DNA of 44,747 nucleotides from Lachnospiraceae bacterium (GCA_028692395.1 JAQUXP010000032.1:1-44747), one strand, 5' to 3'; shown: positions 8,350 through 17,318, counted from the stretch's first letter. Notes: generated by a model not told the origin, from the sequence alone. A program made the numbers and translations.

Positions 8350-8377
8350 CAACTTGTAAAGAGGAACGTACAAGTTG
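8350..8377 (+). promoter_or_regulatory. Predicted AraR operator upstream of araR
   Basis: Inverted repeat CAACTTGTA (8350-8358), 10 bp, TACAAGTTG (8369-8377). The half-sites resemble the ACTTGT/ACAAGT arms of known AraR boxes, but here they are one helical turn further apart than in a compact 16-bp palindrome. A further TTTGTAAAG lies at 8388-8396. The position just before araR suggests that AraR represses its own operon and is released by arabinose. Confidence 0.6.
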
Positions 8378-8407
8378 TAAGATAAAATTTGTAAAGGGGT
8401 ATGGAAT

Positions 8408-9517
8408 ATGGAAAATGATAATGGAAAGGCAAAGTATTTTACGCTGATGGAGCAGCTGAAGGAAGATATTCTATCGGGAAAGATTCGGGCGGGGGAAAAG
8501 CTTCCATCGGAGAATCAGCTGGCAGAGCAGTATCAGATCAGCAGGCATACCGTGCGAAAGGCTTTATCAATCCTGGAAAATGAGAATTATATTAACGCCC
8601 ATCACGGGAAGGGAACTTTTTGCTCGGAGCGTATGATTCACCGGCATGATTCTCATAATATTGCGGTGGTGACCACATATATCTCTGATTATATTTTCCC
8701 GCGGCTTATCCAGGGGATGGATCGGGTGCTGGGGGAGAATGGGTATAGTATTATCCTGAAAAATACAGGCAATTCCAGAACAAATGAGATTCGGGTTTTG
8801 CAGGAAATGCTGACGAAGCCCATCGATGGTCTGATTATAGAACCCAGCAAGAGTCAGATTCTCTGTAAGCATCTGAACTTGTATGAAATGCTGGATAAGT
8901 ATGAGATCCCCTATGTATTTATTCAAGGAACCTATCCTCAGATGCTGGAGAAGCCCCGGATTGTAATGGATGATGCCAGGGGCGGCTACCTTCTGACAAA
9001 GTATCTGATTGAGACCGGACATGAGAATATTGCAGGAATCTTTAAGGCAGATGACAGCCAGGGCGCACAGCGTCATCTAGGTTACACCAGAGCCCTCCAG
9101 GAGGCAGGCTTTCCCTATGATCCGGAGAAGGTAATCTGGTTTCATACGGAGGATCGAAAACAAAAACCTCCGCTGATACTGAATCAGCTGCTGGACCGGA
9201 AGATCCCGGTAGATGCGATAGTCAGTTATAATGATCAGATTGCAAATCTCGTGATTCAGACTCTGCGGGACAGAGGACTGTCAATACCGGAGGATATCTC
9301 TGTTACAGGGTATGACAATTCTACGATTGCCGAGGCGGGACAGATCGGGCTTACCACCATCGCTCATCCCCAGGAGCGTCTGGGAGAGATGGCGGCGGAG
9401 CTGATTCTGGAGCAGATTCACCATGTACCGGAATCGGAAAGCCAAGTGGAGCGGCTGATTCAGCCGGAACTGATTGTCCGTCAGTCCACAAGGAACAGAA
9501 AACATATAAAATCGTAA
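8408..9517 (+). CDS. araR: Arabinose-responsive repressor
   Basis: A 369-residue chimeric repressor. Residues about 1-75 form a GntR-type winged helix (LKEDILSGKIRAGEKLPSE, QYQISRHTVRKALSILE, HGKGTF). Residues about 85-365 form a LacI/periplasmic-binding-like effector domain (IAVVTTYISDYIFPRLIQGM, DGLIIEPSKSQ, VDAIVSYNDQIA, SVTGYDNSTIAEA). This domain pair is the AraR architecture of Firmicutes, where L-arabinose releases the protein from DNA. It starts behind AAAGGGG and stops 18 bases before araA, which places it first in the ara operon. An inverted repeat that may be its own operator lies at 8350-8377. Confidence 0.93.
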   Translation: MENDNGKAKYFTLMEQLKEDILSGKIRAGEKLPSENQLAEQYQISRHTVRKALSILENENYINAHHGKGTFCSERMIHRHDSHNIAVVTTYISDYIFPRLIQGMDRVLGENGYSIILKNTGNSRTNEIRVLQEMLTKPIDGLIIEPSKSQILCKHLNLYEMLDKYEIPYVFIQGTYPQMLEKPRIVMDDARGGYLLTKYLIETGHENIAGIFKADDSQGAQRHLGYTRALQEAGFPYDPEKVIWFHTEDRKQKPPLILNQLLDRKIPVDAIVSYNDQIANLVIQTLRDRGLSIPEDISVTGYDNSTIAEAGQIGLTTIAHPQERLGEMAAELILEQIHHVPESESQVERLIQPELIVRQSTRNRKHIKS

Positions 9518-9535
9518 GTATAAAGGAGAACAAAG

Positions 9536-11032
9536 ATGAAAGCAGCAAAGAATTATCAATTTTGGTTTTGCACAGGTTCACAGGATCTTTATGGAGATGA
9601 GTGCCTGGCGCATGTGGCGGAGCATTCACAAATCATCGTGGAGGCCCTGAACAAATCCGGCATGCTTCCCTTTGAAGTAGTATGGAAACCAACACTGATC
9701 ACAAATGAACTGATTCGAAGAACCTTCCAGGAGGCTAACACTGATGAGAACTGTGCAGGTGTTATTACCTGGATGCATACCTTCTCACCAGCCAAATCCT
9801 GGATTCTGGGATTGCAGGAGTATCGGAAACCGCTGCTTCATCTGCACACACAGTACAATCGTGAAATCCCCTATGACACCATCGATATGGACTTTATGAA
9901 TGAGAATCAGGCTGCTCACGGGGATCGTGAATATGGACATATCTTTACCCGTATGCATATAGAACGCAAGGTAATCATGGGATTTTGGGAAGATGAAGAA
10001 GTTCAGGCACGTATCGGAAGCTGGATGAGAACTGCTGTTGGAACGATGGAAAGCAGCCATATCCGGGTATGCCGTATCGCAGATAATATGAGAAATGTTG
10101 CCGTGACAGAGGGTGATAAGGTAGAAGCACAGATTAAATTCGGATGGGAAGTAGATGCTTACCCGGTAAATGAAATTGCTGCCTGTGTGAAAGAGGTAAA
10201 GCAGGCAGATATTGATACTCTGGTGGAAGAATATTACAGCAAATATCAGATCCTGCTGGAGGAAAGAGATCCGGAAGAATTCAGAAAACATGTAGCTGTT
10301 CAGGCGGGAATTGAGATTGGATTTGAAAGGTTCCTGGAAGAGAAAAACTATCAGGCTGTCGTTACTCACTTTGGCGATCTGGGCTCCTTACAGCAGCTGC
10401 CGGGACTGGCAATTCAAAGACTGATGGAAAAGGGCTATGGATTTGGTGGAGAAGGTGACTGGAAAACAGCAGCGATGGTTCGTGTTATGAAGATTATGAC
10501 CCAGGGCATGAGAAATGCCAAGGGAACTTCTTTTATGGAAGATTACACTTACAATCTTGTTCCAGGGAAGGAAGGCGTTCTGGAGTCCCATATGCTGGAG
10601 GTTTGCCCTACTATTGCTGAGGGACCAATCGCCATCAAGTGTCAGCCGCTTTCCATGGGAGACAGAGAGGATCCGGCTCGTCTGGTCTTCACCTCCAAAG
10701 AAGGACATGGTGTTGCTGCTTCCCTGATTGATCTGGGAAATCGCTTCCGCCTGATCCTCAACGATGTAGACTGTAAAAAGACAGAGAAACCGATGCCGAA
10801 GCTTCCGGTTGCCACAAACTTCTGGGTTCCCCAGCCAAATCTTCAGATTGGTGCCGAGGCCTGGATCTATGCCGGGGGCGCACATCATACTGCATTTTCC
10901 TATGATCTTACTTCTGAGCAGATGTGTGACTGGGCAGATGCCATGGGAATCGAGAGCGTTGTAATTGACAACAATACAGAGATCCGCAGCTTCCGCAATG
11001 AACTGAAATGGAATTCTATGTACTATAAATAA
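9536..11032 (+). CDS. araA: L-arabinose isomerase
   Basis: 498 residues, the usual AraA length. It converts L-arabinose to L-ribulose in the cytoplasm with a Mn2+ or similar divalent metal. Family marks include FWFCTGSQDLYG at the N terminus, WMHTFSPAKSWI, HLHTQYNREIPYDTIDMDFMN, FGGEGDWKTAAMVR (containing a metal-ligand Glu), SHMLEVCPTI, and GGAHHTAFSYDLT near the C terminus. AAAGGAG lies 8 bases before the ATG. It follows araR by 18 bases and precedes the kinase by 55 bases, so it belongs to the same operon. No frameshift or missing motif is seen. Confidence 0.97.
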   Translation: MKAAKNYQFWFCTGSQDLYGDECLAHVAEHSQIIVEALNKSGMLPFEVVWKPTLITNELIRRTFQEANTDENCAGVITWMHTFSPAKSWILGLQEYRKPLLHLHTQYNREIPYDTIDMDFMNENQAAHGDREYGHIFTRMHIERKVIMGFWEDEEVQARIGSWMRTAVGTMESSHIRVCRIADNMRNVAVTEGDKVEAQIKFGWEVDAYPVNEIAACVKEVKQADIDTLVEEYYSKYQILLEERDPEEFRKHVAVQAGIEIGFERFLEEKNYQAVVTHFGDLGSLQQLPGLAIQRLMEKGYGFGGEGDWKTAAMVRVMKIMTQGMRNAKGTSFMEDYTYNLVPGKEGVLESHMLEVCPTIAEGPIAIKCQPLSMGDREDPARLVFTSKEGHGVAASLIDLGNRFRLILNDVDCKKTEKPMPKLPVATNFWVPQPNLQIGAEAWIYAGGAHHTAFSYDLTSEQMCDWADAMGIESVVIDNNTEIRSFRNELKWNSMYYK

Positions 11033-11087
11033 GGAATGATGATCGGGACCAGCAGATTCCCGCCAGGAGGAGAAGGAGAGTTTTTAC

Positions 11088-12695
11088 ATGAGTATGGATG
11101 CAAATGAAGTAAAAAGACAGATTGAAGAGGGGAGAACAGCTCTTGGAATCGAGTTTGGTTCTACCCGGATTAAAGCGGTGCTGGTAGGTGCCGACAATAC
11201 GCCTATCGCCTCCGGAGATCACGGATGGGAAAACCGTTATGCAGATAATATCTGGACCTATACGCTGGAGGATATCTGGAATGGCCTGCAGGACAGCTAC
11301 GCAAAGATGGCAGCAGATGTGAAAACCCGATACGGGGTAACCCTTACTAAGATCGGAGCCATCGGATTCTCCGCCATGATGCATGGATATATGGCATTTG
11401 ACAAGGACGGAGAGCTTCTGGTACCTTTTCGCACCTGGAGAAATAATATTACAGAGGAAGCCTCCGAGCAGCTGACAGAGCTGTTTCAGTATCATATTCC
11501 ACAGAGATGGACCATCGCCCATCTGCAGCAGGCAATCTTAAATGGGGAGGAGCATGTAGGCTCCATCGATTATCTGACAACGCTGGCGGGTTATGTGCAT
11601 TGGAAAATGACGGGAAATCGTGTGCTCGGTATCGGGGAGGCTTCCGGTGTATTTCCTATTGATTCACAGAAGAAGGATTACCGGGAAGATATGATAGAAA
11701 AGTTTGATGCACTGACGGCATCAAAGCATTTTCCATGGACCTTCCGGGACATATTCCCAAAGGTTCTTGTGGCAGGAGAGAAAGCAGGACAACTCAGTGA
11801 AGAGGGTGCAAAGCTTCTTGATGTTTCAGGCAGTCTTCAGGCGGGAATTCCCATCTGTCCTCCGGAGGGAGATGCAGGTACCGGTATGGCAGCAACGAAC
11901 AGTGTGGCAAAGCGAACCGGTAATGTCTCAGCAGGCACCTCTGTGTTTGCCATGATTGTACTGGAGAAAGAGCTTTCCAGAGTGTATCCGGAGATTGATC
12001 TGGTTACCACTCCATCCGGAAATCTGGTCGCTATGGTGCATTCTCAAAACTGTACTTCCGATTTGAATGCCTGGGTGAACCTGTTCCGGGAATTTACCGA
12101 AAGCTTTGGCATGAAAGTGGATATGAATGAGCTTTATGGCACCTTATACCGCAAAGCCCTGGAAGGGGATGCAGACTGCGGCGGGCTGCTGTCCTACTGT
12201 TATTTTTCCGGTGAGCATATTACCAATTTTGAGGAGGGGCGTCCTCTCTTTGTAAGAAATGCAGACAGTAAGTTCACTCTCGCAAACTTTATGCGTTCTC
12301 ACCTGTTTACCTCTCTTGGTGCATTGAAGCTGGGACTTGATATCCTTCTGAAGGAGGAAGATGTTGCTATCGATAAGATCTTTGGACACGGTGGCCTCTT
12401 TAAGACAAAAGGTGTGGGACAGAAGATTCTGGCAGCAGCCATCGATGCACCGGTATCTGTCATGGAAACAGCAGGGGAAGGCGGCGCATGGGGAATTGCA
12501 CTGCTTGCTTCTTATATGCTGCAGAAAAAGTCCGGGGAAACCCTGGATGATTACCTGGCTGGAAGTGTATTTGGCGGTGAGGAAGGCGAAAGTGTTGCGC
12601 CAGATCCAGAAGATGTTGCCGGCTTTGAAGCATTTATGGAGCGTTACAAGAAAGGACTTGCCATCGAGCGGGCAGCAGTTGCAAATTTGAAATAA
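11088..12695 (+). CDS. FGGY-family kinase, probable L-ribulokinase
   Basis: A 535-residue sugar kinase with an N-terminal ATPase motif [17 protein letters not shown], then [26 protein letters not shown] and the C-terminal [13 protein letters not shown] and [15 protein letters not shown] blocks of the FGGY fold. Its place between araA and araD indicates that it phosphorylates L-ribulose to L-ribulose 5-phosphate. The N terminus is closer to xylulokinase-type FGGY kinases than to enterobacterial AraB, so it probably represents the alternative ribulokinase class known from Clostridia. The substrate is inferred from operon context. GGAGAAGGAGAG precedes the ATG. Confidence 0.88.
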   Translation: MSMDANEVKRQIEEGRTALGIEFGSTRIKAVLVGADNTPIASGDHGWENRYADNIWTYTLEDIWNGLQDSYAKMAADVKTRYGVTLTKIGAIGFSAMMHGYMAFDKDGELLVPFRTWRNNITEEASEQLTELFQYHIPQRWTIAHLQQAILNGEEHVGSIDYLTTLAGYVHWKMTGNRVLGIGEASGVFPIDSQKKDYREDMIEKFDALTASKHFPWTFRDIFPKVLVAGEKAGQLSEEGAKLLDVSGSLQAGIPICPPEGDAGTGMAATNSVAKRTGNVSAGTSVFAMIVLEKELSRVYPEIDLVTTPSGNLVAMVHSQNCTSDLNAWVNLFREFTESFGMKVDMNELYGTLYRKALEGDADCGGLLSYCYFSGEHITNFEEGRPLFVRNADSKFTLANFMRSHLFTSLGALKLGLDILLKEEDVAIDKIFGHGGLFKTKGVGQKILAAAIDAPVSVMETAGEGGAWGIALLASYMLQKKSGETLDDYLAGSVFGGEEGESVAPDPEDVAGFEAFMERYKKGLAIERAAVANLK

Positions 12696-12773
12696 TATAG
12701 AAAGCTGTCTGTTTCGGATACTCAGATGCGGCAGCTTTATAAAGAATAAATTGGGGATAAGGAGTGAAGGAAT

Positions 12774-13466
12774 ATGTTAGAAGAGTTGAAAAAACGTGTA
12801 TATGAAGCAAATATGCTTCTGCCCAAATATGGCCTTGTTACTTTTACATGGGGAAATGTCAGTGAGATTGATCGGAAAACGGGAATCTTTGCTATTAAAC
12901 CCAGTGGGGTAGATTATGACAAGCTGACCTGGGAGGATATGGTACTGGTTGATCTGGAGGGTAACCAGGTAGAAGGAAAGTATCATCCTTCCTCCGATAC
13001 TGCGACCCATCTGGAGCTGTACAAGGCATTTCCAGAAATTGGCGGGGTGGTACATACCCATTCTTCTTATGCCACAAGCTGGGCACAGGCAGGAAGAAGT
13101 ATTCCCTGTTATGGTACGACCCATGCGGATTATATCTATGGAGAGGTTCCCTGTCTGCGCTGCCTGACTCAGGAGGAGATTGCAGATGCTTATGAGGAGA
13201 ATACCGGACATCTCATCGTAGATGAATTCCGGCGTATGGAAAAGGATGTGAGGGCGGTACCTGCAGTTCTCTGTAAAAATCATGGCCCCTTTGCATGGGG
13301 AAAGGATGCATGCGAAGCTGTTCATAACGCAGTTGTTCTGGAAGAGGTTGCCAAGATGGCATATCGCGGGGAGATAATTAATCCCAAAATTCAGCCTGCA
13401 CCGCAGGAACTGCAGGATAAACATTACTTCCGAAAACATGGAGCGAATGCATACTACGGACAGTAA
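12774..13466 (+). CDS. araD: L-ribulose-5-phosphate 4-epimerase
   Basis: 230 residues, a class II aldolase/adducin fold zinc enzyme that epimerises L-ribulose 5-phosphate to D-xylulose 5-phosphate, which enters the pentose phosphate route. Visible features are TFTWGNVSEID, IKPSGVDYDKL, the zinc histidines H94 and H96 in VVHTHSSYATSWAQ, and the late KNHGPFAWG block with another zinc His. The start follows AAGGAG. A 78-bp gap after the kinase contains a small hairpin (AAAGCTG/CAGCTTT) without a T-run, so the gene remains in the ara operon. Twelve bases after its stop begins the 240-bp palindrome. Confidence 0.96.
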   Translation: MLEELKKRVYEANMLLPKYGLVTFTWGNVSEIDRKTGIFAIKPSGVDYDKLTWEDMVLVDLEGNQVEGKYHPSSDTATHLELYKAFPEIGGVVHTHSSYATSWAQAGRSIPCYGTTHADYIYGEVPCLRCLTQEEIADAYEENTGHLIVDEFRRMEKDVRAVPAVLCKNHGPFAWGKDACEAVHNAVVLEEVAKMAYRGEIINPKIQPAPQELQDKHYFRKHGANAYYGQ

Positions 13467-13477
13467 ACAAAGGGATG

Positions 13478-13717
13478 GAGCTGCCGCACTTGGGTGGTGG
13501 GGGATCCCCTCTGAGGTCTGAACACATTTGCAGAAGTCCTAAGTATACCAAAACAACCAATTTTGCGTTATAAGAAATCAGCATACTGTCTGAGCACAGC
13601 GAGTTTATGCTGATTTCTTATGATTTTAGCAAAATCGGTTGTTTTTGTATACTCTTGGACTTCGAAACCGTGTTCAGACCTCAGAGGGGATCCCCCACCA
13701 CCCAAGTGCGGCAGCTC
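13478..13717. repeat. Interspersed repeat family B, copy 1: 240-bp palindrome
   Basis: Arms of 89 bp each (13478-13566 and 13629-13717). The outer 48 bp pair perfectly, from GAGCTGCCGCACTTGG on the left to its complement ending GCGGCAGCTC on the right. The inner arms are diverged. Within the 62-bp centre is a second exact inverted repeat (13570-13585 with 13606-13621, ATAAGAAATCAGCATA). The inner half from 13618 to 13675 is repeated at 31330-31389. The palindrome fills most of the 352-bp gap between araD and lysC, ends in a T-run at 13718, and can serve as a terminator in either direction. Confidence 0.92.
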
Positions 13718-13818
13718 TTTTTCATATGATAAAAGGCTTGACGAAGCGGAAAGAATGCGATAAATTATTAAACAGAGTTGTAGAGCAGAAATACTGTCAC
13801 AAAAGGAGAATAGATAAG

Positions 13819-15138
13819 ATGAAGAAGGTTGTGAAGTTCGGAGGAAGCTCTCTGGCAAGTGCCCAGCAGTTTGAGAAGGTAGGAAAGATTATCCGTGCAG
13901 ATGAGACAAGACGATATGTGGTACCAAGTGCACCGGGAAAACGCTTTGACGGTGACATTAAGGTTACAGATATGTTATATGATTGTTATCACACTGCAGA
14001 AGCAGGTAAGAATTTTGATGAAAAGCTGCAGAATATTCATGTGCGGTATCGTGAGATTATCGATGGCTTAAAGCTGGAGCTTTCTCTGGAATCACAGTTT
14101 GCAGAAATCAGCAAAAACTTTAAGGAAAAAGCGGGTGAGAATTATGCTGCTTCCAGAGGTGAGTTTTTGAATGGTATTATCATGGCTGAATATCTGGGCT
14201 ATGAATTCGTAGATGCAGCAGAGGTGATCTTCTTTGATGAAGAGGGCAATTTTAATGAAGAAAAGACAAATGCATGTCTCTCAGAACGTCTTTCTCATAT
14301 TGAGCGTGCAGTAGTTCCGGGATTCTATGGATGTGCGGCAGACGGTAAGGTTAAAACCTTTTCCCGAGGCGGTTCTGATATCACCGGTTCCATCGTAGCC
14401 CGTGCCGTTCATGCAGATCTCTACGAGAACTGGACAGACGTTTCAGGATTCCTTGTTACAGATCCCAGAATCGTGAAGGATCCCGCTGTCATTTCTACGA
14501 TCACCTACAAGGAGCTCCGGGAGCTTTCCTATATGGGAGCCACTGTTTTACACGAGGATTCTATCTTCCCGCTGCGCCAGGAGGGAATTCCCATCAATGT
14601 AAGAAATACCAACAAGCCGGAGGATAATGGAACTCTGATCGTGGAAAGTACCTGCAGTAAACCAAGATATACGATCACCGGTATTGCAGGTAAGAAAGGT
14701 TTTGCTTCTATCAATATAGAAAAAGATATGATGAATACCGAGATCGGTTTTGGCAGAAAGGTTCTTCAGGTATTTGAGGAGAATGGCCTTTCCTTTGAAC
14801 ATACACCTTCCGGTATCGATACATTTACCGTATATGTGCATCAGGATGAATTCGAAGCTAAGGAACAGCAGATCATCGCAGGCCTTCACCGGGCAGTTCA
14901 TCCGGATTCCATCGATTTGGAGTCAGATCTCGCACTGATCGCTGTTGTGGGACGTGGTATGAGACGTACTCGTGGTACTGCAGGAAGAATCTTTTCAGCG
15001 CTTGCTCATGCCCATGTAAATGTTAAGATGATCGATCAGGGATCTTCTGAACTGAATATTATCATCGGTGTTGAAAACCGCGATTTTGAGGCGGCAACCC
15101 GTGCAATTTATGATATTTTCGTAACCTCCCAGCTGTAA
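13819..15138 (+). CDS. lysC: Aspartate kinase
   Basis: Catalyses ATP-dependent phosphorylation of aspartate, the first step to lysine, threonine, methionine and diaminopimelate. The 439-residue monofunctional protein opens with VKFGGSSLA, carries FSRGGSDITGSIVA and ENWTDVSGF in the kinase domain, and ends with tandem ACT domains (about 300-439; GFGRKVLQVFEENGLSFEH and HAHVNVKMIDQGSSELNI) for feedback inhibition. The start at 13819 is fixed by AAAAGGAG and by the conserved KFGGSS. The frame stays open upstream through the palindrome, but that extension is not protein-like. No lysine riboswitch is recognisable in the gap. Confidence 0.95.
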   Translation: MKKVVKFGGSSLASAQQFEKVGKIIRADETRRYVVPSAPGKRFDGDIKVTDMLYDCYHTAEAGKNFDEKLQNIHVRYREIIDGLKLELSLESQFAEISKNFKEKAGENYAASRGEFLNGIIMAEYLGYEFVDAAEVIFFDEEGNFNEEKTNACLSERLSHIERAVVPGFYGCAADGKVKTFSRGGSDITGSIVARAVHADLYENWTDVSGFLVTDPRIVKDPAVISTITYKELRELSYMGATVLHEDSIFPLRQEGIPINVRNTNKPEDNGTLIVESTCSKPRYTITGIAGKKGFASINIEKDMMNTEIGFGRKVLQVFEENGLSFEHTPSGIDTFTVYVHQDEFEAKEQQIIAGLHRAVHPDSIDLESDLALIAVVGRGMRRTRGTAGRIFSALAHAHVNVKMIDQGSSELNIIIGVENRDFEAATRAIYDIFVTSQL

Positions 15139-15157
15139 AATCACAGGTTTGCCGCAA

Positions 15158-15186
15158 TGGACATGTGACAGCCAGTGTGCTATAAT
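15158..15186 (+). promoter_or_regulatory. Predicted promoter of the pyrH operon
   Basis: TGGACA (15158-15163), a 17-bp spacer, TATAAT (15181-15186), with TGTGC just before the -10. It would drive pyrH-frr-uppS-cdsA-dxr-rseP. The leader contains a short stem GTTCAG/CTGAAC at about 15209-15223. Confidence 0.65.
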
Positions 15187-15258
15187 GGAGAAAGTGAAAG
15201 CATACAGTTGTTCAGGTACTGAACAGTTGTGAACAAAGACAGAAACGAGGATATCCGG

Positions 15259-15954
15259 ATGAAGAGAGTATTATTAAAGTTAAGCGGTGAGGCTCTTGCA
15301 GGTGAGAAGAAGACAGGCTTTGATGAACCGACTGTAATCAAGGTTGCCAAACAGGTAAAGGCAATTGTGGAAGAAGGCGTTCAGGTGGGAATCGTCATCG
15401 GCGGCGGTAACTTCTGGAGAGGAAGAAGCAGCAAGAACATTGACCGTACTAAGGCAGATCAGATTGGGATGCTTGCCACGATTATGAACTGTATCTATGT
15501 TTCTGAGATTTTCCGTTCCCAGGGCATGATGACATCGGTACTGACACCATTTGCCTGTGGCGAGTTCACAAAAGGCTTTTCAAAGGATCGTGTAACAAAG
15601 TATTTTGATCATAATATGGTGGTATTCTTTGCCGGTGGTACAGGTCATCCGTATTTTTCAACCGATACGGCGACAGTTCTTCGGGCAGTTGAGATTGAAG
15701 CAGAGACAATCCTGCTGGCAAAGGCTGTGGACGGTGTCTATGACAGCGATCCGAAGGACAATCCGAATGCAAAAAAATATGAAGAAGTTTCTATTCAGGA
15801 AGTAATTGATAAAAAACTCGCAGTTGTCGATCTTACTGCCTCCATCATGTGTATGGAGAATAAGATGCCGATGCAGGTGTTCAGCCTGAATGAAGAGAAC
15901 AGCATTATCGATGCTGCACATGGAATCAACAACGGCACCTATGTGACCGTATAA
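15259..15954 (+). CDS. pyrH: Uridylate kinase
   Basis: Phosphorylates UMP to UDP in pyrimidine nucleotide synthesis; a hexameric amino acid kinase-fold enzyme. The 231 residues begin MKRVLLKLSGEALAG and include VIGGGNFWRGR, GTGHPYFSTDTATVLRAVE, KAVDGVYDSDPKDNPNAKKY and DLTASIMCMENKMP, all standard PyrH motifs. ATG 15259 is taken as the start because it gives the normal length; an in-frame GTG at 15229 would add ten unlike residues. It is first in the operon here, without the rpsB-tsf pair that precedes pyrH in many Firmicutes. Confidence 0.96.
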   Translation: MKRVLLKLSGEALAGEKKTGFDEPTVIKVAKQVKAIVEEGVQVGIVIGGGNFWRGRSSKNIDRTKADQIGMLATIMNCIYVSEIFRSQGMMTSVLTPFACGEFTKGFSKDRVTKYFDHNMVVFFAGGTGHPYFSTDTATVLRAVEIEAETILLAKAVDGVYDSDPKDNPNAKKYEEVSIQEVIDKKLAVVDLTASIMCMENKMPMQVFSLNEENSIIDAAHGINNGTYVTV

Positions 15955-15972
15955 GCCAGAAGGAGGATATTT

Positions 15973-16530
15973 TTGAATATGGATCAGAGAACAGAAGTTT
16001 ATAACAGTAAGATGGAAAAAACAATAGGAAGTCTTGAAAAGGAGCTTGCTGCTATCCGGGCAGGACGTGCGAATCCTCATGTGCTGGACCGTATTACCGT
16101 AGATTATTATGGAACTCCTACCTCACTGCAGCAGGTGGCGAATGTTTCCGTACCGGAACCACGTATGATTCAGATTCAGCCATGGGAAGCATCTCTGGTA
16201 AAAGAAATCTGTAAGGCAATCCAGGTTTCTGAGCTTGGAATCAATCCAAACACAGATGGAAAGGTGATCCGTCTGGTATTCCCGGAGCTTACTGAGGAAC
16301 GAAGAAAAGAACTGGTGAAGGATGTTAAGAAAAAAGGAGAAGCTGCGAAAGTGGCAATTCGTAATATCCGTCGTGATGCCAATGATGCATTTAAGAAGCT
16401 TGCAAAGGAAGATGTTTCCGAGGACGAGATCAAAGAGCTTGAAGACAGTATTCAGAAAATGACTGACAAGCATATTAAGACCATCGATACAACCATCGAA
16501 GAAAAATCCAAAGAGATTCTTACTGTATAA
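15973..16530 (+). CDS. frr: Ribosome recycling factor
   Basis: With EF-G it splits post-termination ribosomes. The 185-residue length is exactly typical, and the sequence carries [48 protein letters not shown]-like [13 protein letters not shown] and the [23 protein letters not shown] helix. AGGAGG at 15961-15966 is 6 bases before TTG 15973 and 12 before ATG 15979. The TTG therefore seems the better start, and starting at the ATG would remove only two residues. It lies 18 bases after pyrH, the normal neighbour. Confidence 0.96.
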   Translation: MNMDQRTEVYNSKMEKTIGSLEKELAAIRAGRANPHVLDRITVDYYGTPTSLQQVANVSVPEPRMIQIQPWEASLVKEICKAIQVSELGINPNTDGKVIRLVFPELTEERRKELVKDVKKKGEAAKVAIRNIRRDANDAFKKLAKEDVSEDEIKELEDSIQKMTDKHIKTIDTTIEEKSKEILTV

Positions 16531-16537
16531 CATAATG

Positions 16538-16584
16538 ATAGAAAGAAATGCAGTTTCTGACGGGCATTTCTTTCTATTCTTTTA
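16538..16584 (+). terminator. Intercistronic hairpin between frr and uppS
   Basis: Exact 14-bp inverted repeat ATAGAAAGAAATGC (16538-16551) / GCATTTCTTTCTAT (16564-16577), followed by TCTTTTAT. It may be a partial terminator or attenuator inside the operon. No separate promoter for uppS is evident, so read-through is likely. Confidence 0.55.
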
Positions 16585-16601
16585 TAAAGGAGAACAAAAC
16601 G

Positions 16602-17318
16602 ATGAATGTGCCAAATCATGTTGCCATTATCCTGGATGGAAATGGAAGATGGGCTAAGGCAAAGCATATGCCAAGATCCTACGGGCATGTAGTAGGATGT
16701 GACAATCTGGAGAAAGTATGTTATGTGGCAAGAGATCTGGGAATCCGTTATCTGACGGTTTACGCATTTTCTACGGAAAACTGGAAAAGATCTAAAGATG
16801 AAGTGGAAGCACTGATGAATCTTTTCCGCAGATATCTGAAACGCTGTATTAAAAGCTCCAGGGAGAATGAGATGCGTGTTCGAGTGATCGGAGATGCCAG
16901 TGCCTTCGCACCGGACATACAGGAGAGTATCCGTGCACTGGAGGACTTTTCCAAAGACTATGATAAGCTGCATTTTCAGATTGCATTAAATTATGGTGGA
17001 CGGGATGAGATTCTTCGTGCCGTTACCCAGATTGCCCAGGATGCAAAAGAAGGAAAGGTTCCGGAGGGGAAAATGACGGAGGAATTCTTTGAATCCTATC
17101 TGGATACGGCAGGTATTCCGGATCCGGATCTTCTGATTCGAACCAGCGGTGAGCAGCGGCTGTCCAACTATCTTCTATGGCAGCTGGCATATACGGAATT
17201 TTATTTTACCGATATTGCATGGCCGGATTTTCATAAACCGGAATTGATTCAGGCTATCGAGCAATATAATAGAAGAGATCGCCGTTATGGAGATGCGAAG
17301 GAGGAGACTAATGTTTAA
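16602..17318 (+). CDS. uppS: Undecaprenyl diphosphate synthase
   Basis: Cis-prenyltransferase that builds the C55 lipid carrier for peptidoglycan and wall polymers. The 238 residues start MNVPNHVAIILDGNGRWAKA, with the catalytic Asp in DGNGRW. They carry YLTVYAFSTENWKRS, FQIALNYGGRDEI and the C-terminal RTSGEQRLSNYLLWQLAYTE signature that binds isopentenyl diphosphate. The ATG at 16602 follows AAAGGAG; an ORF extension to 16548 lies within the upstream hairpin and is rejected. The last 8 bases overlap cdsA, so the two are probably translationally coupled. Confidence 0.96.
   Translation: MNVPNHVAIILDGNGRWAKAKHMPRSYGHVVGCDNLEKVCYVARDLGIRYLTVYAFSTENWKRSKDEVEALMNLFRRYLKRCIKSSRENEMRVRVIGDASAFAPDIQESIRALEDFSKDYDKLHFQIALNYGGRDEILRAVTQIAQDAKEGKVPEGKMTEEFFESYLDTAGIPDPDLLIRTSGEQRLSNYLLWQLAYTEFYFTDIAWPDFHKPELIQAIEQYNRRDRRYGDAKEETNV

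Noticed and set aside
13478-13717. CRISPR-like array
   Set aside because: There are inverted repeats but no series of direct repeats with unique spacers, and no cas genes in the window.
13639-13818. N-terminal extension of lysC reading through the palindrome
   Set aside because: The frame is open but passes through repeat DNA, lacks similarity to aspartate kinases, and a good AAAAGGAG site precedes ATG 13819.
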